Of a DNA stretch of 64,000 nt, positions 37,311 through 52,399 are shown piece after piece. The position numbers and the translations under genes were made by a program. Origin of the DNA: Strongylocentrotus droebachiensis (lineage: Eukaryota; Echinodermata; Echinoidea; Camarodonta; Strongylocentrotidae); assembly GCA_035222895.1 (NCBI GenBank), contig JAVYIG010002740.1, forward strand, positions 166,490-230,489. The letters are read 5' to 3'. The notes below the pieces were generated by a model. The model was not told where the DNA came from. It made no database searches and was given only the letters and a program-made list of their open reading frames with translations. The stretch's first letter is position 1. Each line of letters begins with the position of its first letter.

Positions 37311-39692
37311 GTGGGAAAACTGGCCTGTTCTAAAATTTTATTTTTTTCCTCCAAAATGCTGAACCACTCCGGCCCTTTCTATTTCGGCCCAAAAGTTGTG
37401 ATAATTCAAATGTTTACAATATTTGCCCCTACACCCTTTCAAAAGGATATGGGGGTCAGGATCCATCTAATGGCATGTAAGTACATTTATTGTGGGGAAT
37501 TTAGCCTATATTAAAATTTTAATTTTTTCCTTCAAAATGCTGAACCACTCCGGCCCTTGCCATTTCGACCCAAAAGTTGTGATAATTCAAATGTTACAAT
37601 ATTTGCCCCTACACCCTTTTCAAAAGGATATGGGGGTCAGGATCCATCTAATGTCATGTAAGTACATTCATTGTGGGGAAACTAGCCTATATTAAAATTT
37701 TAATTTTTTCCTTCAAAATGCTGAACCACTCAACCCCTTGCCATTTCGGCCCAAAAGTTGTGATAATTCAAATGTTACAATATTTGCCCCTACACCCTTT
37801 TCAAAAGGATATGGGGGTCAGGATCCATCTAATGGCATGTAAGTACATTCATTGTGGGGAAACTAGCCTATATTAAAATTGTAATTTTTTCCTTCAAAAT
37901 GCTGAACCACTCCGGCCCTTTCCATTTCGGCCTGAAATTGGGGTTTATTCTATTTTTTACAATATTTGCCCCTACACCCCTTTCAAAAGGATATGGGGGT
38001 CAGGATCCATCTAATGGCATGTAAGTACATTCATTGTGGGAAAACTGGCCTGTTCTAAAATTTTAATTTTTTCCTTCAAAATGCTGAACCACTCCGGCCC
38101 TTACTATTTCGGCCCAAAAGTTGTGATAATTCAAATGTTTACAATATTTGCCCCTACAACCCTTTCAAAAGGATATGGGGGTCAGGATCCATCTAATGGC
38201 ATGTAAGTACATTCATTGTGGGGAAACTAGCCTATATTCAAATTTTAATTTTTTCCTTCAAAATGTTGAACCACTCCGGCCCTTTCCATTTCGGCCTGAA
38301 ATCGGGGTTTATTCAATTGTTTACAATATTTCCCCCTACACCCCTTTCAAAAGAATATGGGGGTCAGGATCCATCAAATGGCATGTAAGTACATTCATTG
38401 TGGGAAACCTGGCCTGTTCTAAAATTTTAATTTTTTCCTCCAAAATGCTGAACCACTCCGGCCCTTACTATTTCGGCCCAAAAGTCGTGATAATTCAAAT
38501 GTTAAAATATTTGCCCCTACACCCTTTTCAAAAGGATATGGGGGTCAGGATCCATCTAATGGCATGTAAGTACATTCATTGTGGGGAAACTAGCCTATAT
38601 TCAAATTTTAATTTTTTCCTTCAAAATGCTGAACCACTCCGGCCCTTTCCATTTCGGCCTGAAATTGGGGTTTATTAAATTTTTTACAATATTTGCCCCT
38701 ACAACCCTTTCAAAAGGATATGGGGGTCAGGATCCATCTAATGGCATGTAAGTACATTCATTGTGGGGAAACTGGCCTGTTCTAAAATTTTAGTTTTTTC
38801 CTTCAAAATGCTGAACCACTCCGGCCCTTACTATTTCGGCCCAAAAGTTGTGATAATTCAAATGTTTACAATATTTGCCCCGACACCCCTTTCAAAAGGA
38901 TATGGGGGTCAGGATCCATCTAATGGCATGTAAGTACATTCATTGTGGGGAAACTGGCCTGTTCTAAAATTTTAGTTTTTTCCTTCAAAATGCTGAACCA
39001 CTCCGGCCCTTACTATTTCGGCCCAAAAGTTGTGATAATTCAAATGTTTACAATATTTCCCCCTACACCCCTTTCTAAAGGATAAAGGGGTCTGGATCCA
39101 TCTAATGGCATGTAAGTACATTCATTGTGGGAAAACTGGCCTGTTCTAAAATTTTATTTTTTTCCTCCAAAATGCTGAACCACTCCGGCCCTTTCTATTT
39201 CGGCCCAAAAGTTGTGATAATTCAAATGTTTACAATATTTGCCCCTACACCCTTTCAAAAGGATATGGGGGTCAGGATCCATCTAATGGCATGTAAGTAC
39301 ATTTATTGTGGGGAATTTAGCCTATATTAAAATTTTAATTTTTTCCTTCAAAATGCTGAACTACTCCGGCCCTTGCCATTTCGACCCAAAAGTTGTGATA
39401 ATTCAAATGTTACAATATTTGCCCCTACACCCTTTTCAAAAGGATATGGGGGTCAGGATCCATCTAATGTCATGTAAGTACATTCATTGTGGGGAAACTA
39501 GCCTATATTAAAATTTTAATTTTTTCCTTCAAAATGCTGAACCACTCCGGCCCTTGCCATTTCGGCCCAAAAGTTGTGATAATTCAAATGTTACAATATT
39601 TGCCCCTACACCCTTTTCAAAAGGATATGGGGGTCAGGATCCATCTAATGGCATGTAAGTACATTCATTGTGGGGAAACTAGCCTATATTAA
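37311..39692 (+). repeat. 10-monomer (1816-bp) offset duplication
   Basis: 37311/39127, 37492/39308 and 37673/39489 match in order. Both copies carry ACATTTATTGTGGGG in place of ACATTCATTGTGGGG. The first copy has CACTCAACCCCTTG near 37727 where the second has the usual CACTCCGGCCC. Confidence 0.72.
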
Positions 39693-42600
39693 AATTGTAA
39701 TTTTTTCCTTCAAAATGCTGAACCACTCCGGCCCTTTCCATTTCGGCCTGAAATTGGGGTTTATTCTATTTTTTACAATATTTGCCCCTACACCCCTTTC
39801 AAAAGGATATGGGGGTCAGGATCCATCTAATGGCATGTAAGTACATTCATTGTGGGAAACTGGCCTGTTCTAAAATTTTAGTTTTTTCCTTCAAAATGCT
39901 GAACCACTCCGGCCCTTACTATTTCGTCCCAAAAGTTGTGATAATTCAAATGTTTACAATATTTGCCCCTACACCCCTTTCAAAAGGATATGGGGGTCAG
40001 GATCCATCTAATGGCATGCAAGTACATTCATTGTGGGGAAACTAGCCTATATTCAAATTTTATTTTTTTCATTCAAAATGCTGAACCACTCCGGCCCTTT
40101 CCATTTCAACCTGAAAATGGTGTTTATTCTATTTTTTACAATATTTCCCCCTACGCCCCTTTCAAAAGGATATGGGGGTCAGGATCCATCTAATGGCATG
40201 TAAGTACATTCATTGTGGGAAAACTGGCCTGTTCTAAAATTTTAATTTTTTCCTTCAAAATGCTGAACCACTCCGGCCCTTACTATTTCGGCCCAAAAGT
40301 TGTGATAATTCAAATGTTTACAATATTTGCCCCTACAACCCTTTCAAAAGGATATGGGGGTCAGGATCCATCTAATGGCATGTAAGTACATTCATTGTGG
40401 GGAAACTAGCCTATATTCAAATTTTAATTTTTTCCTTCAAAATGTTGAACCACTCCGGCCCTTTCCATTTCGGCCTGAAATCGGGGTTTATTCAATTGTT
40501 TACAATATTTCCCCCTACACCCCTTTCAAAAGAATATGGGGGTCAGGATCCATCAAATGGCATGTAAGTACATTCATTGTGGGAAACCTGGCCTGTTCTA
40601 AAATTTTAATTTTTTCCTCCAAAATGCTGAACCACTCCGGCCCTTACTATTTCGGCCCAAAAGTCGTGATAATTCAAATGTTAAAATATTTGCCCCTACA
40701 CCCTTTCAAAAGGATATGGGGGTCAGGATCCATCTAATGGCATGTAAGTACATTTATTGTGGGGAATTTGGCCTATATTAAAATTTTAATTTTTTCCTTC
40801 AAAATGCTGAACCACTCCGGCCCTTGCCATTTCGACCCAAAAGTTGTGATAATTCAAATGTTACAATATTTGCCCCTACACCCTTTTCAAAAGGATATGG
40901 GGGTCAGGATCCATCTAATGTCATGTAAGTACATTCATTGTGGGGAAACTAGCCTATATTAAAATTTTAATTTTTTCCTTCAAAATGCTGAACCACTCCG
41001 GCCCTTGCCATTTCGGCCCAAAAGTTGTGATAATTCAAATGTTACAATATTTGCCCCTACACCCTTTTCAAAAGGATATGGGGGTCAGGATCCATCTAAT
41101 GGCATGTAAGTACATTCATTGTGGGGAAACTAGCCTATATTAAAATTGTAATTTTTTCCTTCAAAATGCTGAACCACTCCGGCCCTTTCCATTTCGGCCT
41201 GAAATTGGGGTTTATTCTATTTTTTACAATATTTGCCCCTACACCCCTTTCAAAAGGATATGGGGTTCAGGATCCATCTAATGGCATGTAAGTACATTCA
41301 TTGTGGGAAACTGGCCTGTTCTAAAATTTTAGTTTTTTCCTTCAAAATGCTGAACCACTCCGGCCCTTACTATTTCGGCCCAAAAGTTGTGATAATTCAA
41401 ATGTTTACAATATTTCCCCCTACACCCCTTTCTAAAGGATATAGGGGTCTGGATCCATTTAATGGCATGTAAGTACATTCATTGTGGGGAAACTAGCCTA
41501 TATTAAAATTGTAATTTTTTCCTTCAAAATGCTGAACCACTCCGGCCCTTGCCATTTCGACCCAAAAGTTGTGATAATTCAAATGTTACAATATTTGCCC
41601 CTACACCCTTTTCAAAAGGATATGGGGGTCAGGATCCATCTAATGTCATGTAAGTACATTCATTGTGGGGAAACTAGCCTATATTAAAATTTTAATTTTT
41701 CCCTTATAATGCTGAACCATTCCGGCCCTTGCCATTTCGGCCCAAAAGTTGTGATAATTCAAATGTTACAATATTTGCCCCTACACCCTTTTCAAAAGGA
41801 TATGGGGGTCAGGATCCATCTAATGGCATGTAAGTACATTCATTGTGGGGAAACTAGCCTATATTAAAATTGTAATTTTTTCCTTCAAAATGCTGAACCA
41901 CTCCGGCCCTTTCCATTTCGGCCTGAAATTGGGGTTTATTCTTTTTTTTACAATATTTGCCCCTACACCCCTTTCAAAAGGATATGGGGGTCAGGATCCA
42001 TCTAATGGCATGTAAGTACATTCATTGTGGGAAAACTGGCCTGTTCTAAAATTTTAATTTTTTCCTCCAAAATGCTGAACCACTCCGGCCCTTACTATTT
42101 CGGCCCAAAAGTTGTGATAATTCAAATGTTTACAATATTTGCCCCTACACCCCTTTCAAAAGGATATGGGGGTCAGGATCCATCTAATGGCATGCAAGTA
42201 CATTCATTGTGGGGAAACTAGCCTATATTAAAATTTTAATTTTTTCCTTCAAAATGCTGAACCACTCCGGCCCTTGCCATTTCGGCCCAAAAGTTGTGAT
42301 AATTCAAATGTTACAATATTTGCCCCTACACCCTTTTCAAAAGGATATGGGGGTCAGGATCCATCTAATGGCATGTAAGTACATTCATTGTGGGGAAACT
42401 AGCCTATATTCAAATTTTAATTTTTTCCTTCAAAATGTTGAACCACTCCAGCCCTTTCCATTTCGGCCTGAAATCGGGGTTTATTCAATTGTTTACAATA
42501 TTTCCCCCTACACCCCTTTCAAAAGAATATGGGGGTCAGGATCCATCAAATGGCATGTAAGTACATTCATTGTGGGAAACCTGGCCTGTTCTAAAATTTT

Positions 42601-45600
42601 AATTTTTTCCTCCAAAATGCTGAACCACTCCGGCCCTTACTATTTCGGCCCAAAAGTCGTGATAATTCAAATGTTTACAATATTTGCCCCTACACCCCTT
42701 TCAAAAGGATATGGGGGTCAGGATCCATCTAATGGCATGTAAGTACATTCATTGTGGGAAAACAAGCCTATATTAAAATTTTAATTTTTTCCTTCAAAAT
42801 GCTGAACCACTCCGGCCCTTGCCATTTCGGCCCAAAACTTGTGATAATTCAAATGTTTACAATATTTGCTCCTACACCCTTTCAAAAGGATATGGGGGTC
42901 AGGATCCATCTAATGGCATGTAAAGTACATTCATTGTGGGGAAACTAGCCTATATTAAAATTGTAATTTTTTCCTTCAAAATGCTGAACCACTCCGGCCC
43001 TTTCCATTTCGGCCTGAAATTGGGGTTTATTCTATTTTTTACAATATTTGCCCCTACACCCCTTTCAAAAGGATATGGGGGTCAGGATCCATCTAATGGC
43101 ATGTAAGTACATTCATTGTGGGAAACTGGCCTGTTCTAAAATTTTAGTTTTTTCCTTCAAAATGCTGAACCACTCCGGCCCTTACTATTTCGTCCCAAAA
43201 GTTGTGATAATTCAAATGTTTACAATATTTGCCCCTACACCCCTTTCAAAAGGATATGGGGGTCAGGATCCATCTAATGGCATGCAAGTACATTCATTGT
43301 GGGGAAACTAGCCTATATTCAAATTTTATTTTTTTCATTCAAAATGCTGAACCACTCCGGCCCTTTCCATTTCAACCTGAAAATGGTGTTTATTCTATTT
43401 TTTACAATATTTCCCCCTACGCCCCTTTCAAAAGGATATGGGGGTCAGGATCCATCTAATGGCATGTAAGTACATTCATTGTGGGAAAACTGGCCTGTTC
43501 TAAAATTTTAATTTTTTCCTTCAAAATGCTGAACCACTCCGGCCCTTACTATTTCGGCCCAAAAGTTGTGATAATTCAAATGTTTACAATATTTGCCCCT
43601 ACAACCCTTTCAAAAGGATATGGGGGTCAGGATCCATCTAATGGCATGTAAGTACATTCATTGTGGGGAAACTAGCCTATATTCAAATTTTAATTTTTTC
43701 CTTCAAAATGTTGAACCACTCCGGCCCTTTCCATTTCGGCCTGAAATCGGGGTTTATTCAATTGTTTACAATATTTCCCCCTACACCCCTTTCAAAAGAA
43801 TATGGGGGTCAGGATCCATCAAATGGCATGTAAGTACATTCATTGTGGGAAACCTGGCCTGTTCTAAAATTTTAATTTTTTCCTCCAAAATGCTGAACCA
43901 CTCCGGCCCTTACTATTTCGGCCCAAAAGTCGTGATAATTCAAATGTTAAAATATTTGCCCCTACACCCTTTCAAAAGGATATGGGGGTCAGGATCCATC
44001 TAATGGCATGTAAGTACATTTATTGTGGGGAATTTGGCCTATATTAAAATTTTAATTTTTTCCTTCAAAATGCTGAACCACTCCGGCCCTTGCCATTTCG
44101 ACCCAAAAGTTGTGATAATTCAAATGTTACAATATTTGCCCCTACACCCTTTTCAAAAGGATATGGGGGTCAGGATCCATCTAATGTCATGTAAGTACAT
44201 TCATTGTGGGGAAACTAGCCTATATTAAAATTTTAATTTTTTCCTTCAAAATGCTGAACCACTCCGGCCCTTGCCATTTCGGCCCAAAAGTTGTGATAAT
44301 TCAAATGTTACAATATTTGCCCCTACACCCTTTTCAAAAGGATATGGGGGTCAGGATCCATCTAATGGCATGTAAGTACATTCATTGTGGGGAAACTAGC
44401 CTATATTAAAATTGTAATTTTTTCCTTCAAAATGCTGAACCACTCCGGCCCTTTCCATTTCGGCCTGAAATTGGGGTTTATTCTATTTTTTACAATATTT
44501 GCCCCTACACCCCTTTCAAAAGGATATGGGGTTCAGGATCCATCTAATGGCATGTAAGTACATTCATTGTGGGAAACTGGCCTGTTCTAAAATTTTAGTT
44601 TTTTCCTTCAAAATGCTGAACCACTCCGGCCCTTACTATTTCGGCCCAAAAGTTGTGATAATTCAAATGTTTACAATATTTCCCCCTACACCCCTTTCTA
44701 AAGGATATAGGGGTCTGGATCCATTTAATGGCATGTAAGTACATTCATTGTGGGGAAACTAGCCTATATTAAAATTGTAATTTTTTCCTTCAAAATGCTG
44801 AACCACTCCGGCCCTTGCCATTTCGACCCAAAAGTTGTGATAATTCAAATGTTACAATATTTGCCCCTACACCCTTTTCAAAAGGATATGGGGGTCAGGA
44901 TCCATCTAATGTCATGTAAGTACATTCATTGTGGGGAAACTAGCCTATATTAAAATTTTAATTTTTCCCTTATAATGCTGAACCATTCCGGCCCTTGCCA
45001 TTTCGGCCCAAAAGTTGTGATAATTCAAATGTTACAATATTTGCCCCTACACCCTTTTCAAAAGGATATGGGGGTCAGGATCCATCTAATGGCATGTAAG
45101 TACATTCATTGTGGGGAAACTAGCCTATATTAAAATTGTAATTTTTTCCTTCAAAATGCTGAACCACTCCGGCCCTTTCCATTTCGGCCTGAAATTGGGG
45201 TTTATTCTTTTTTTTACAATATTTGCCCCTACACCCCTTTCAAAAGGATATGGGGGTCAGGATCCATCTAATGGCATGTAAGTACATTCATTGTGGGAAA
45301 ACTGGCCTGTTCTAAAATTTTAATTTTTTCCTCCAAAATGCTGAACCACTCCGGCCCTTACTATTTCGGCCCAAAAGTTGTGATAATTCAAATGTTTACA
45401 ATATTTGCCCCTACACCCCTTTCAAAAGGATATGGGGGTCAGGATCCATCTAATGGCATGCAAGTACATTCATTGTGGGGAAACTAGCCTATATTAAAAT
45501 TTTAATTTTTTCCTTCAAAATGCTGAACCACTCCGGCCCTTGCCATTTCGGCCCAAAAGTTGTGATAATTCAAATGTTACAATATTTGCCCCTACACCCT

Positions 45601-46096
45601 TTTCAAAAGGATATGGGGGTCAGGATCCATCTAATGGCATGTAAGTACATTCATTGTGGGGAAACTAGCCTATATTCAAATTTTAATTTTTTCCTTCAAA
45701 ATGTTGAACCACTCCAGCCCTTTCCATTTCGGCCTGAAATCGGGGTTTATTCAATTGTTTACAATATTTCCCCCTACACCCCTTTCAAAAGAATATGGGG
45801 GTCAGGATCCATCAAATGGCATGTAAGTACATTCATTGTGGGAAACCTGGCCTGTTCTAAAATTTTAATTTTTTCCTCCAAAATGCTGAACCACTCCGGC
45901 CCTTACTATTTCGGCCCAAAAGTCGTGATAATTCAAATGTTTACAATATTTGCCCCTACACCCCTTTCAAAAGGATATGGGGGTCAGGATCCATCTAATG
46001 GCATGTAAGTACATTCATTGTGGGAAAACAAGCCTATATTAAAATTTTAATTTTTTCCTTCAAAATGCTGAACCACTCCGGCCCTTGCCATTTCGG
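39490..46096 (+). repeat. Higher-order repeat: two tandem 18-monomer (3266-bp) units
   Basis: The block at about 39490-42830 matches about 42756-46096 at a constant offset of 3266 (39782/43048, 39963/43229, 40327/43593, 40759/44025, 41233/44499, 41484/44750, 42027/45293, 42209/45475). Shared rare marks include ATTTCGTCCC, CCCCCTACGCCCC, CATGCAAG and the odd TTTTTCCCTTATAATGCTG at about 41697 and 44966. The copies appear nearly identical. Confidence 0.85.
42755..42950 (+). repeat. Monomer with several private changes
   Basis: At the seam between the two 18-monomer units, this monomer has CCCAAAACTTGTG, TTTGCTCCTACACC and an extra A in CATGTAAAGTAC. The counterpart at 46020 has none of these. 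Confidence 0.7.
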
Positions 46097-47460
46097 CCCG
46101 AAAGTTGTGATAATTCAAATGTTACAATATTTGCCCCTACACCCTTTTCAAAAGGATATGGGGGTCAGGATCCATCTAATGGCATGTAAGTACATTCATT
46201 GTGGGGAAACTAGCCTATATTAAAATTTTAATTTTTTCCTTCAAAATGCTGAACCACTCCGGCCCTTTCCATTTCGGCCTGAAATTGGGGTTTATTCTAT
46301 TTTTTACAATATTTCCCCCTACACCCCTTTCAAAAGGATATGGGGGTCAGGATCCATCTAATGGCATGTAAGTACATTCATTGTGGGGAAACTAGCCTAT
46401 ATTAAAATTTTAATTTTTTCCTTCAAAATGCTGAACCACTCCGGCCCTTGCCATTTCGGCCCAAAAGTTGTGATAATTCAAATGTTACAATATTTGCCCC
46501 TACACCCTTTTCAAAAGGATATGGGGGTCAGGATCCATCTAATGGCATGTAAGTACATTCATTGTGGGGAAACTAGCCTATATTAAAATTGTAATTTTTT
46601 CCTTCAAAATGCTGAACCACTCCGGCCCTTTCCATTTCGGCCTGAAATTGGGGTTTATTCTATTTTTTACAATATTTGCCCCTACACCCCTTTCAAAAGG
46701 ATATGGGGGTCAGGATCATCTAATGGCATGTAAGTACATTCATTGTGGGAAAACTGGCCTGTTCTAAAATTTTAATTTTTTCCTCCAAAATGCTGAACCA
46801 CTCCGGCCCTTACTATTTCGGCCCAAAAGTTGTGATAATTCAAATGTTTACAATATTTGCCCCTACACCCCTTTCAAAAGGATATGGGGGTCAGGATCCA
46901 TCTAATGGCATGCAAGTACATTCATTGTGGGGAAACTAGCCTATATTAAAATTTTAATTTTTTCCTTCAAAATGCTGAACCACTCCGGCCCTTGCCATTT
47001 CGGCCCAAAAGTTGTGATAATTCAAATGTTACAATATTTGCCCCTACACCCTTTTCAAAAGGATATGGGGGTCAGGATCCATCTAATGGCATGTAAGTAC
47101 ATTCATTGTGGGGAAACTAGCCTATATTCAAATTTTAATTTTTTCCTTCAAAATGTTGAACCACTCCGGCCCTTTCTATTTCGGCCTGAAATCGGGGTTT
47201 ATTCAATTGTTTACAATATTTCCCCCTACACCCCTTTCAAAAGAATATGGGGGTCAGGATCCATCAAATGGCATGTAAGTACATTGATTGTGGGAAACCT
47301 GGCCTGTTCTAAAATTTTAATTTTTTCCTCCAAAATGCTGAACCACTCCGGCCCTTACTATTTCGGCCCAAAAGTCGTGATAATTCAAATGTTTACAATA
47401 TTTGCCCCTACACCCCTTTCAAAAGGATATGGGGGTCAGGATCCATCTAATGGCATGTAA
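45293..47460 (+). repeat. 8-monomer (1452-bp) offset duplication
   Basis: 45293/46745 and 45475/46927 match over several monomers. The copy at 47281 has a private ACATTGATTG. The monomer just before the second copy has lost one base of its BamHI site (CAGGATCATC, 46711-46720). Confidence 0.7.
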
Positions 47461-48740
47461 GTACATTCATTGTGGGAAAACTAGCCTATATTAAAATTTT
47501 AATTTTTTCCTTCAAAATGCTGAACCACTCCGGCCCTTGCCATTTCGGCCCGAAAGTTGTGATAATTCAAATGTTACAATATTTGCCCCTACACCCTTTT
47601 CAAAAGGATATGGGGGTCAGGATCCATCTAATGGCATGTAAGTACATTCATTGTGGGGAAACTAGCCTATATTAAAATTTTAATTTTTTCCTTCAAAATG
47701 CTGAACCACTCCGGCCCTTGCCATTTCGGCCCGAAAGTTGTGATAATTCAAATGTTACAATATTTGCCCCTACACCCTTTTCAAAAGGATATGGGGGTCA
47801 GGATCCATCTAATGGCATGTAAGTACATTCATTGTGGGGAAACTAGCCTATATTAAAATTTTAATTTTTTCCTTCAAAATGCTGAACCACTCCGGCCCTT
47901 TCCATTTCGGCCTGAAATTGGGGTTTATTCTATTTTTTACAATATTTGCCCCTACACCCCTTTCAAAAGGATATGGGGGTCAGGATCCATCTAATGGCAT
48001 GTAAGTACATTCATTGTGGGGAAACTAGCCTATATTAAAATTTTAATTTTTTCCTTCAAAATGCTGAACCACTCCGGCCCTTTCCATTTCGGCCTGAAAT
48101 TGGGGTTTATTCTATTTTTTACAATATTTCCCCCTACACCCCTTTCAAAAGGATATGGGGTTCAGGATCCATCTTATGGCATGTAAGTACATTCATTGTG
48201 GGAAAACTGGCCTGTTCTAAAATTTTAATTTTTTCCTCCAAAATGCTGAACCACTCCGGCCCTTACTATTTCGGCCCAAAAGTTGTGATAATTCAAATGT
48301 TTACAATATTTCCACCTACACCCCTTTCTAAAGGATATAGGGGTCTGGATCCATCTAATGGCATGTAAGTACATTCATTGTGGGAAAACTGGCCTGTTCT
48401 AAAATTTTATTTTTTTCCTCCAAAATGCTGAACCACTCCGGCCCTTTCTATTTCGGCCCAAAAGTTGTGATAATTCAAATGTTTACAATATTTGCCCCTA
48501 CACCCTTTCAAAAGGATATGGGGGTCAGGATCCATCTAATGGCATGTAAGTACATTCATTGTGGGGAATTTAGCCTATATTAAAATTTTATTTTTTTCCT
48601 CCAAAATGCTGAACCACTCCGGCCCTTTCTATTTCGGCCCAAAAGTTGTGATAATTCAAATGTTAAAATATTTGCCCCTACACCCTTTCAAAAGGATATG
48701 GGGGTCAGGATCCATCTAATGGCATGTAAGTACATTTATT

Positions 48741-51700
48741 GTGGGGAATTTAGCCTATATTAAAATTGTAATTTTTTCCTTCAAAATGCTGAACCACTCC
48801 GGCCCTTGCCATTTCGGCCCAAAAGTTGTGATAATTCAAATGTTAAAATATTTGCCCCTACACCCTTTTCAAAAGGATATGGGGGTCAGGATCCATCTAA
48901 TGGCATGTAAGTACATTCATTGTGGGGAAACTAGCCTATATTAAAATTTTAATTTTTTCCTTCAAAATGCTGAACCACTCCGGCCCTTTCCATTTCGGCC
49001 TGAAATTGGGGTTTATTAAATTTTTTACAATATTTGCCCCGACACCCCTTTCAAAAGGATATGGGGGTCAGGATCTATCTAATGGCATGTAAGTACATTC
49101 ATTTTGGGGAAACTGGCCTGTTCTAAAATTTTAGTTTTTTCCTTCAAAATGCTGAACCACTCCAGCCCTTACTATTTCGTCCCAAAAGTTGTGATAATTC
49201 AAATGTTTACAATATTTGCCCCTACACCCCTTTCAAAAGGATATGGGGGTCAGGATCCATCTAATGGCATGCAAGTACATTCATTGTGGGGAAACTAGCC
49301 TATATTAAAATTTTAATTTTTTTCATTCAAAATGCTGAACCACTCCGGCCCTTACCATTTCAACCTGAAAATGGTGTTTATTCTATTTTTTACAATATTT
49401 CCCCCTACGCCCCTTTCAAAAGGATATGGGGGTCAGGATCCATCTAATGGCATGTAAGTACATTCATTGTGGGAAAACTGGCCTGTTCTAAAATTTTAAT
49501 TTTTTCCTTCAAAATGCTGAACCACTCCGGCCCTTACTATTTCGGCCCAAAAGTTGTGATAATTCAAATGTTTACAATATTTGCCCCTACAACCCTTTCA
49601 AAAGGATATGGGGGTCAGGATCCATCTAATGGCATGTAAGTACATTCATTGTGGGGAAACTAGCCTATATTCAAATTTTAATTTTTTCCTTCAAAATGTT
49701 GAACCACTCCGGCCCTTTCCATTTCGGCCTGAAATCGGGGTTTATTCAATTGTTTACAATATTTCCCCCTACACCCCTTTCAAAAGAATATGGGGGTCAG
49801 GATCCATCAAATGGCATGTAAGTACATTCATTGTGGGAAACCTGGCCTGTTCTAAAATTTTAATTTTTTCCTCCAAAATGCTGAACCACTCCGGCCCTTA
49901 CTATTTCGGCCCAAAAGTCGTGATAATTCAAATGTTAAAATATTTGCCCCTACACCCTTTTCAAAAGGATATGGGGGTCAGGATCCATCTAATGGCATGT
50001 AAGTACATTCATTGTGGGGAAACTAGCCTATATTCAAATTTTAATTTTTTCCTTCAAAATGCTGAACCACTCCGGCCCTTTCCATTTCGGCCTGAAATTG
50101 GGGTTTATTAAATTTTTTACAATATTTGCCCCGACACCCCTTTCAAAAGGATATGGGGGTCAGGATCCATCTAATGGCATGTAAGTACATTCATTGTGGG
50201 GAAACTGGCCTGTTCTAAAATTTTAGTTTTTTCCTTCAAAATGCTGAACCACTCCGGCCCTTACTATTTCGGCCCAAAAGTTGTGATAATTCAAATGTTT
50301 ACAATATTTCCACCTACACCCCTTTCTAAAGGATATAGGGGTCTGGATCCATCTAATGGCATGTAAGTACATTCATTGTGGGAAAACTGGCCTGTTCTAA
50401 AATTTTAATTTTTTCCTTCAAAATGCTGAACCACTCCGGCCCTTGCCATTTCGGCCCAAAAGTTGTGATAATTCAAATGTTAAAATATTTGCCCCTACAC
50501 CCTTTTCAAAAGGATATAGGGGTCTGGATCCATCTAATGGCATGTAAGTACATTCATTGTGGGAAAACTGGCCTGTTCTAAAATTTTATTTTTTTCCTCC
50601 AAAATGCTGAACCACTCCGGCCCTTTCTATTTCGGCCCAAAAGTTGTGATAATTCAAATGTTTACAATATTTGCCCCTACACCCTTTCAAAAGGATATGG
50701 GGGTCAGGATCCATCTAATGGCATGTAAGTACATTTATTGTGGGGAATTTAGCCTATATTAAAATTGTAATTTTTTCCTTCAAAATGCTGAACCACTCCG
50801 GCCCTTGCCATTTCGGCCCAAAAGTTGTGATAATTCAAATGTTAAAATATTTGCCCCTACACCCTTTTCAAAAGGATATGGGGGTCAGGATCCATCTAAT
50901 GGCATGTAAGTACATTCATTGTGGGGAAACTAGCCTATATTAAAATTTTAATTTTTTCCTTCAAAATGCTGAACCACTCCGGCCCTTTCCATTTCGGCCT
51001 GAAATTGGGGTTTATTAAATTTTTTACAATATTTGCCCCGACACCCCTTTCAAAAGGATATGGGGGTCAGGATCTATCTAATGGCATGTAAGTACATTCA
51101 TTTTGGGGAAACTGGCCTGTTCTAAAATTTTAGTTTTTTCCTTCAAAATGCTGAACCACTCCGGCCCTTACTATTTCGTCCCAAAAGTTGTGATAATTCA
51201 AATGTTTACAATATTTGCCCCTACACCCCTTTCAAAAGGATATGGGGGTCAGGATCCATCTAATGGCATGCAAGTACATTCATTGTGGGGAAACTAGCCT
51301 ATATTAAAATTTTAATTTTTTTCATTCAAAATGCTGAACCACTCCGGCCCTTACCATTTCAACCTGAAAATGGTGTTTATTCTATTTTTTACAATATTTC
51401 CCCCTACGCCCCTTTCAAAAGGATATGGGGGTCAGGATCCATCTAATGGCATGTAAGTACATTCATTGTGGGAAAACTGGCCTGTTCTAAAATTTTAATT
51501 TTTTCCTTCAAAATGCTGAACCACTCCGGCCCTTACTATTTCGGCCCAAAAGTTGTGATAATTCAAATGTTTACAATATTTGCCCCTACAACCCTTTCAA
51601 AAGGATATGGGGGTCAGGATCCATCTAATGGCATGTAAGTACATTCATTGTGGGGAAACTAGCCTATATTCAAATTTTAATTTTTTCCTTCAAAATGTTG

Positions 51701-52399
51701 AACCACTCCGGCCCTTTCCATTTCGGCCTGAAATCGGGGTTTATTCAATTGTTTACAATATTTCCCCCTACACCCCTTTCAAAAGAATATGGGGGTCAGG
51801 ATCCATCAAATGGCATGTAAGTACATTCATTGTGGGAAACCTGGCCTGTTCTAAAATTTTAATTTTTTCCTCCAAAATGCTGAACCACTCCGGCCCTTAC
51901 TATTTCGGCCCAAAAGTCGTGATAATTCAAATGTTAAAATATTTGCCCCTACACCCTTTTCAAAAGGATATGGGGGTCAGGATCCATCTAATGGCATGTA
52001 AGTACATTCATTGTGGGGAAACTAGCCTATATTCAAATTTTAATTTTTTCCTTCAAAATGCTGAACCACTCCGGCCCTTTCCATTTCGGCCTGAAATTGG
52101 GGTTTATTAAATTTTTTACAATATTTGCCCCGACACCCCTTTCAAAAGGATATGGGGGTCAGGATCAATCTAATGGCATGTAAGTACATTCATTGTGGGG
52201 AAACTGGCCTGTTCTAAAATTTTAGTTTTTTCCTTCAAAATGCTGAACCACTCCGGCCCTTACTATTTCGGCCCAAAAGTTGTGATAATTCAAATGTTTA
52301 CAATATTTCCGCCTACACCCCTTTCTAAAGGATATAGGGGTCTGGATCCATCTAATGGCATGTAAGTACATTCATTGTGGGAAAACTGGCCTGTTCTAA
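48741..52399 (+). repeat. Higher-order repeat: two tandem 11-monomer (1999-bp) units
   Basis: 48741-50400 matches 50740-52399 (49104/51103, 49581/51580). Shared marks are GGATCTATC with CATTTTGGGG, ATTTCGTCCC, and an extra T in TTTTTTTCATTC at about 49316 and 51311. Copies part inside the monomer at 50378/52377. Confidence 0.8.
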
